Positions 7,232 through 9,149 of a stretch of 9,149 nt of DNA are shown here, piece after piece. Under the pieces are notes generated by a model that worked only from the letters and a program-made list of their open reading frames with translations, searched no databases and was not told the DNA's origin. A program made the translations under genes and the position numbers. This DNA is from an uncultured Clostridium sp. (GTDB taxonomy: Bacteria; Bacillota; Clostridia; Oscillospirales; Acutalibacteraceae): NCBI GenBank assembly GCA_934717555.1, contig CAKUYY010000055.1:1-9149 (forward strand), written 5' to 3'. Numbering within the stretch: position 1 is the first letter of the stretch; each line of letters opens with the position of its first letter.

Positions 7232-7249
7232 AGATTTACTGGATACCTT
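7215..7249. promoter_or_regulatory. 13-bp inverted repeat: operator or alternative RNA hairpin
   Basis: AAGGTATCCAGTA (7215-7227) and TACTGGATACCTT (7237-7249) are exact complements around nine bases. As DNA it resembles an operator and holds the plus-strand TATAAT. On the minus strand TATACT (7229-7224) could be a -10 box, but no fitting -35 box is present (GATAAG at 17 bp). As RNA its left part (7215-7220) is also needed for the ribosome-site hairpin, so the two folds compete over those six bases. Confidence 0.75.
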
Positions 7250-7307
7250 ATCCGGTGCAATAGAGTAATCCGTAACTTCCGAAGGTGGCGGGTTACTCTA
7301 TTTTTTT
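7238..7307 (+). ncRNA. Predicted ~70-nt antisense RNA, sar-like
   Basis: Defined by the promoter at 7203-7231 and the terminator ending at the T-run 7301-7307. It has no start codon or coding potential. The 5' part is ACTGGATACCTT, followed by a possible small hairpin (GGATA with TATCC), then the terminator stem. It is complementary to any minus-strand message running from the ribbon-helix-helix gene into the 39-residue ORF and ant, overlapping the last codons of the former. Its 5' end has the same sequence as the downstream arm of the message dyad, so it could replace that arm. In P22 a small antisense RNA, sar, lies between arc and ant; the layout here is similar but this RNA does not cover the ribosome site itself. 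Expression is unproven. Confidence 0.58.
7259..7307 (+). terminator. Intrinsic terminator of the predicted antisense RNA
   Basis: AATAGAGTAATCCG (7259-7272) pairs with CGGGTTACTCTATT (7289-7302) over 14 bp with one G-U pair; the 16-base loop may hold a small inner stem. Seven T residues (7301-7307) follow on the plus strand. On the minus strand the sequence after the stem is ATTGCACC, not T-rich, so it should work rightward only. Confidence 0.82.
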
Positions 7308-7480
7308 AATTCTTCGTCGATTTTTTCATTAATCCATTCCGTTTTTGTTTGTTTTTTCTCTTGCAATTTGATCTCAAAAAGCTCAAGCTTTTGTCGATCA
7401 AGAGCAACGCTAAAAGTTTTTTGATTTTCTCTTCTGGCTTTGAAATAATCGGCTTTACTCTTTGAAGCGATACAAATCAA
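7298..7480 (-). pseudogene. Arc-like ribbon-helix-helix protein, 5' end apparently lost
   Basis: The readable frame gives about 60 residues. After SKADYFKARRE come a beta-strand-like KTFSVALDR, a helix QKLELFEIKLQEKK, then TKTEWINEKIDEELKK, which fits the ribbon-helix-helix DNA-binding fold of Arc/CopG proteins. The domain itself appears complete. There is no ATG; the only possible start is a TTG at 7480 with no ribosome site before it. Immediately upstream (7482) begins the 45-bp repeat that ends the lipoprotein cassette, so the natural start, ribosome site and promoter were probably removed when that cassette arrived. The stop (TAG at 7300) lies in the stem of the antisense RNA terminator. 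It could still be made at low level from TTG; if so it would be a candidate repressor for the dyad at 7215-7249. Confidence 0.6.
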
Positions 7481-7481
7481 G

Positions 7482-7526
7482 AGGTTTTAGGAAATTTTTG
7501 CAAAACAAAAGCACCCCGCAGGGTGC
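7482..7526. repeat. Direct repeat A (lipoprotein cassette 3' end)
   Basis: A 45-bp stretch matching 8511-8555 with a single mismatch; the first 37 bases are identical. It holds the terminator tail and part of its stem. The flanks differ on both sides: at this copy the left flank is the truncated ribbon-helix-helix gene. Confidence 0.9.
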
Positions 7527-7530
7527 TTTT
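7507..7530 (-). terminator. Terminator of the 290-residue lipoprotein gene
   Basis: AAAAGCACCC (7507-7516) and GGGTGCTTTT (7521-7530) form a perfect 10-bp stem with a four-base loop; on the minus strand the tail is TTTTGTTTTG. It starts three bases after the lipoprotein stop. Confidence 0.88.
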
Positions 7531-7533
7531 ATC

Positions 7534-8406
7534 TTATTCTAAGCCTGACGAGTTTTTGCTGATTAGTTTATTATCCGAAAAAACTAGAAAAACATATTTG
7601 TTTCCAGAATCCCCTTTCCATTCACAGAAAAAACTTGTCTCATTTTCAGGAATACTAAGGTCTTTGGGAGAATCTAAAATTTTCATAGCGTCTTCATAAC
7701 TGATGTCTTCTTCTAATAGATCAAATTGCTGTTGGGTAATAAGATCATTTTTGGGAAATATTTTATAATTTTCTATAGGTGATGCATTATCAACTCCCTC
7801 TTGGAAATCTTTTATTTTCTCTGCTAAGTCGTCATATGCCTCACCAAGTGCTGATACAGAATCATCATATGCTTTTTCAGCTTGAGACCTTCCATCTCCA
7901 GTCGCAGAAATAGCTATTTCTAACAAATTATATTTTCCCGATTGCGATAAACAAATCTCGTAAGAATTACTCTTTCCATCAGATACTTCCCAAGTATATC
8001 CCCATTCTTCAATCTCTTCATCAGAATAATTGTTTCCTGTTCCGTAGATCGAGTTTAAATATTTTCCCATTTTTTCAAAATATGGGGAAACATCTTCTTT
8101 ATCTGAATATGCAAAAGTATATGTAACCTCTCTGAAAAGGTCATCCTCATTGAAAAAATAAATATCTATAAAATCTATCCCATCGATTATACAGTACTCA
8201 TCCTCTTTTGGAATATACATATTGATATCTTCGTCATAGCATTTTAAATTTTCCACCCTTACAATAGTTTCTTTATCGCTCGTAAGAGAAAGAGAATTGT
8301 TATGTAAAAAACATAACTTAGGATCAACTTGATTTTTATTTCCACACCCCGCCAAACACACGAACAGAAAAAGAACCGTTAAAGCCGCGCATAATACCCT
8401 TTTCAA
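7534..8406 (-). CDS. Lipoprotein with C-terminal DUF3862/BLIP-like domain
   Basis: 290 residues from a TTG start with GAGGGGG seven bases upstream. The signal peptide MKRVLCAALTVLFLFVCLAG ends in lipobox LAGC with the lipidated cysteine at position 21, so the protein should be anchored on the outer face of the membrane. The mature part is acidic and AT-rich in codons. Residues about 90-170 (FNEDDLFREVTYTF, MGKYLNSIYG, YTWEVSDGKSNSYEI) look like one SmpA/BLIP-type alpha-beta unit. A helical linker follows (about 175-210), then ITQQQFDLLEEDISYEDAMK with ILDSP and CEWKGDSGNKYVF at about 223-290, resembling the DUF3862 domain of Firmicute lipoproteins. Function is unknown. It has its own promoter and terminator, and its signal region is identical in DNA to that of the next gene. 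Confidence 0.88.
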   Translation of the reverse strand: MKRVLCAALTVLFLFVCLAGCGNKNQVDPKLCFLHNNSLSLTSDKETIVRVENLKCYDEDINMYIPKEDEYCIIDGIDFIDIYFFNEDDLFREVTYTFAYSDKEDVSPYFEKMGKYLNSIYGTGNNYSDEEIEEWGYTWEVSDGKSNSYEICLSQSGKYNLLEIAISATGDGRSQAEKAYDDSVSALGEAYDDLAEKIKDFQEGVDNASPIENYKIFPKNDLITQQQFDLLEEDISYEDAMKILDSPKDLSIPENETSFFCEWKGDSGNKYVFLVFSDNKLISKNSSGLE

Positions 8407-8415
8407 AGTGAATCC
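8339..8415. repeat. Signal-peptide module, copy 1
   Basis: A 77-bp block identical to 9073-9149. It runs from part of the ribosome binding site through the TTG start and the whole signal peptide to three residues after the lipobox cysteine (GN and part of K). It is richer in GC than the mature coding parts on either side. Confidence 0.95.
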
Positions 8416-8437
8416 CCCTCACATATAATTTATTATT

Positions 8438-8466
8438 AATATACTATATACAAGGGGTAAAATCAA
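8438..8466 (-). promoter_or_regulatory. Promoter of the 290-residue lipoprotein gene
   Basis: On the minus strand TTGATT (8466-8461), a 17-bp spacer and TATATT (8443-8438), in a very AT-rich leader 32 bases before the TTG start. No matching sequence was seen within the mature region of the neighbouring gene, so each cassette may carry its own promoter. Confidence 0.65.
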
Positions 8467-8515
8467 CCTTTTGCGAGCTTTTCCGTAAGCTTTGCTTGTC
8501 CATTGTCAAAAGGTT
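8465..8515. repeat. Inverted repeat in the spacer between lipoprotein genes
   Basis: AACCTTTTG (8465-8473) and CAAAAGGTT (8507-8515) are exact 9-bp complements; inside them AGCTT and AAGCT form a second short stem. One arm overlaps the -35 box at 8461-8466 and the other overlaps direct repeat B. It could be an operator, an RNA structure, or a footprint of cassette joining. The rest of the spacer 8416-8510 holds only the promoter. Confidence 0.55.
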
Positions 8516-8555
8516 TTAGGAAATTTTTGCAAAACAAAAGCACCCCGAAGGGTGC
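8511..8555. repeat. Direct repeat B (lipoprotein cassette 3' end)
   Basis: Partner of 7482-7526 with one mismatch over 45 bp. Its flank on the left is the cassette spacer instead of the ribbon-helix-helix gene, so the common edge at the AGGTTTTAG end marks a likely junction. Confidence 0.9.
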
Positions 8556-8558
8556 CTA
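8532..8558 (-). terminator. Terminator of the 188-residue lipoprotein gene
   Basis: GCACCC (8540-8545) and GGGTGC (8550-8555) enclose a TTCG loop on the minus strand, extended by a G-U and an A-T pair; the tail is TTTTGTTTTG. It is a shorter-stem version of the terminator at 7507-7530 and lies about 15 bases after the stop. Confidence 0.78.
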
Positions 8559-8573
8559 AAATTTTATATGTTT

Positions 8574-9140
8574 TCAAGAGAAGTTGCTTACTGAGAAAGT
8601 TTCTACTTTATCGTTTTCCAAATAAAAAATAACCATATATGCATTTTTTCTCTCATCTTCTTTTAATGAGGACAAAAAGTAGTCTGGATTACCTCTAACA
8701 ATAACATATCTACCCTCGGTTCGATAAAAAAGATAACTACAGGAATCTTCATCTTCAAGTGTAGGTTCTCCAAGATTTTCTTTTACCGATGCGATACTAT
8801 CTCCTAGAGATACCCCTAAGCTAGTTTTAAAACTCATATCATCTGTTTTTATTGCCATAATAGATGATACATTTTCACTTAAATCATATCCCACCGATAA
8901 GCCATAACTAAGAAGCCATTCATCCTCTGTTGAATTTGTTAATTCCAGCGTATTGGATGGTGCCCTTTCCATGTTTTTCCTAACAGTTTCTTGATCCATA
9001 TCTGTGCTTACAGTTTTTCCATCATAAAAAGTAACGCTTAGTGTTTCAAATGCAAGATCGGATTTCAGCTTGTTTCCACACCCCGCCAAACACACGAACA
9101 GAAAAAGAACCGTTAAAGCCGCGCATAATACCCTTTTCAA
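8574..9140 (-). CDS. Lipoprotein with SmpA/BLIP-like motif
   Basis: 188 residues from a TTG start; the ribosome site is cut by the right edge but begins with the same GGATTCACT seen at copy 1. The signal peptide is identical to that of the 290-residue lipoprotein (lipobox LAGC, Cys21). The mature part is different and AT-rich. Residues about 105-130 (SLGVSLGDSIASVKENLGEP) match the glycine-aspartate-serine helix motif of SmpA/BLIP-type lipoprotein domains, followed by beta-rich SYLFYRTEGRYVIVRG and a final VIFYLENDKVETFSVSNF. It probably sits on the outer face of the membrane. No enzyme motif is visible. The whole protein is present. Its role is unknown; the tandem arrangement with the neighbour suggests related but not identical binding functions. 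Confidence 0.87.
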   Translation of the reverse strand: MKRVLCAALTVLFLFVCLAGCGNKLKSDLAFETLSVTFYDGKTVSTDMDQETVRKNMERAPSNTLELTNSTEDEWLLSYGLSVGYDLSENVSSIMAIKTDDMSFKTSLGVSLGDSIASVKENLGEPTLEDEDSCSYLFYRTEGRYVIVRGNPDYFLSSLKEDERKNAYMVIFYLENDKVETFSVSNFS

Positions 9141-9149
9141 AGTGAATCC
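9073..9149. repeat. Signal-peptide module, copy 2 (reaches window edge)
   Basis: Identical over 77 bp to 8339-8415. The identity continues to the last base of the window, so the true repeat may be longer and further cassettes may lie to the right. Confidence 0.95.

Noticed and set aside
7224..7252. Minus-strand promoter using TATACT in the 13-bp dyad
   Set aside because: The -35 position reads GATAAG at 17 bp and no better match lies at 16-18 bp; kept only as a possibility.
7180..7260. Extension of the 39-residue ORF to a start at 7260
   Set aside because: It would translate through the dyad and the ribosome site, and no ribosome site precedes it; the ATG at 7179 has near-perfect AGGAGGTAA.
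7482..8555. Insertion sequence or integron cassette explanation for the lipoprotein repeats
   Set aside because: No transposase or integrase, no terminal inverted repeats bounding both copies, and the repeats coincide with functional parts (leader and terminator), which suits homologous exchange better.
1..9149. CRISPR array, tRNA or rRNA genes
   Set aside because: No regularly spaced short repeats and no cloverleaf or ribosomal RNA sequence was recognised on either strand.

Overview
This window looks like part of a temperate siphophage integrated in a low-to-mid GC Firmicute, most likely a Clostridia gut-type host. The evidence is the order tape measure, Dit, Gp37-like hub; strong AGGAGG ribosome binding sites; TTG starts; and a BRO-N/KilAC antirepressor. 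No host housekeeping gene is visible, so the host call is an inference.

Layout. Bases 1-5153 (minus strand) hold three consecutive, tightly coupled tail genes read right to left: a tape measure protein (TP901 type), a distal tail (Dit) protein, and a ReqiPepy6 Gp37-like tail protein cut by the left edge. Just upstream of the tape measure lies a strong intrinsic terminator, and beyond it an accessory or control region of about 4 kb instead of the usual tail chaperone genes. That region contains: a YefM/YoeB-type toxin-antitoxin pair with a 40-bp operator palindrome that embeds its promoter; a divergent small coiled-coil gene on the plus strand; a shared bidirectional terminator; an antirepressor gene translationally coupled to a 39-residue ORF; an unusual control segment at 7186-7307; a 5'-truncated ribbon-helix-helix (Arc-like) gene; and two tandem lipoprotein cassettes running off the right edge.

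The most interesting part is 7060-7480. An Arc-like gene lies upstream of a 39-residue ORF and an antirepressor. The gap between them contains a plus-strand promoter (TTGAAT-17-TATAAT) and a rho-independent terminator that together define a predicted antisense RNA of about 70 nt. This recalls the arc-sar-ant region of phage P22. The same gap has two overlapping inverted repeats on the message strand: one would bury the Shine-Dalgarno sequence of the 39-residue ORF, the other would free it. The antisense RNA could shift the balance between them. This is a model drawn from sequence, not a demonstrated system.

The two lipoprotein genes share an identical 77-bp block covering the upstream region and signal peptide, and nearly identical terminators, but have unrelated AT-rich mature parts. 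They look like exchangeable surface cassettes. Their place beside tail genes makes superinfection exclusion a possible, unproven role.
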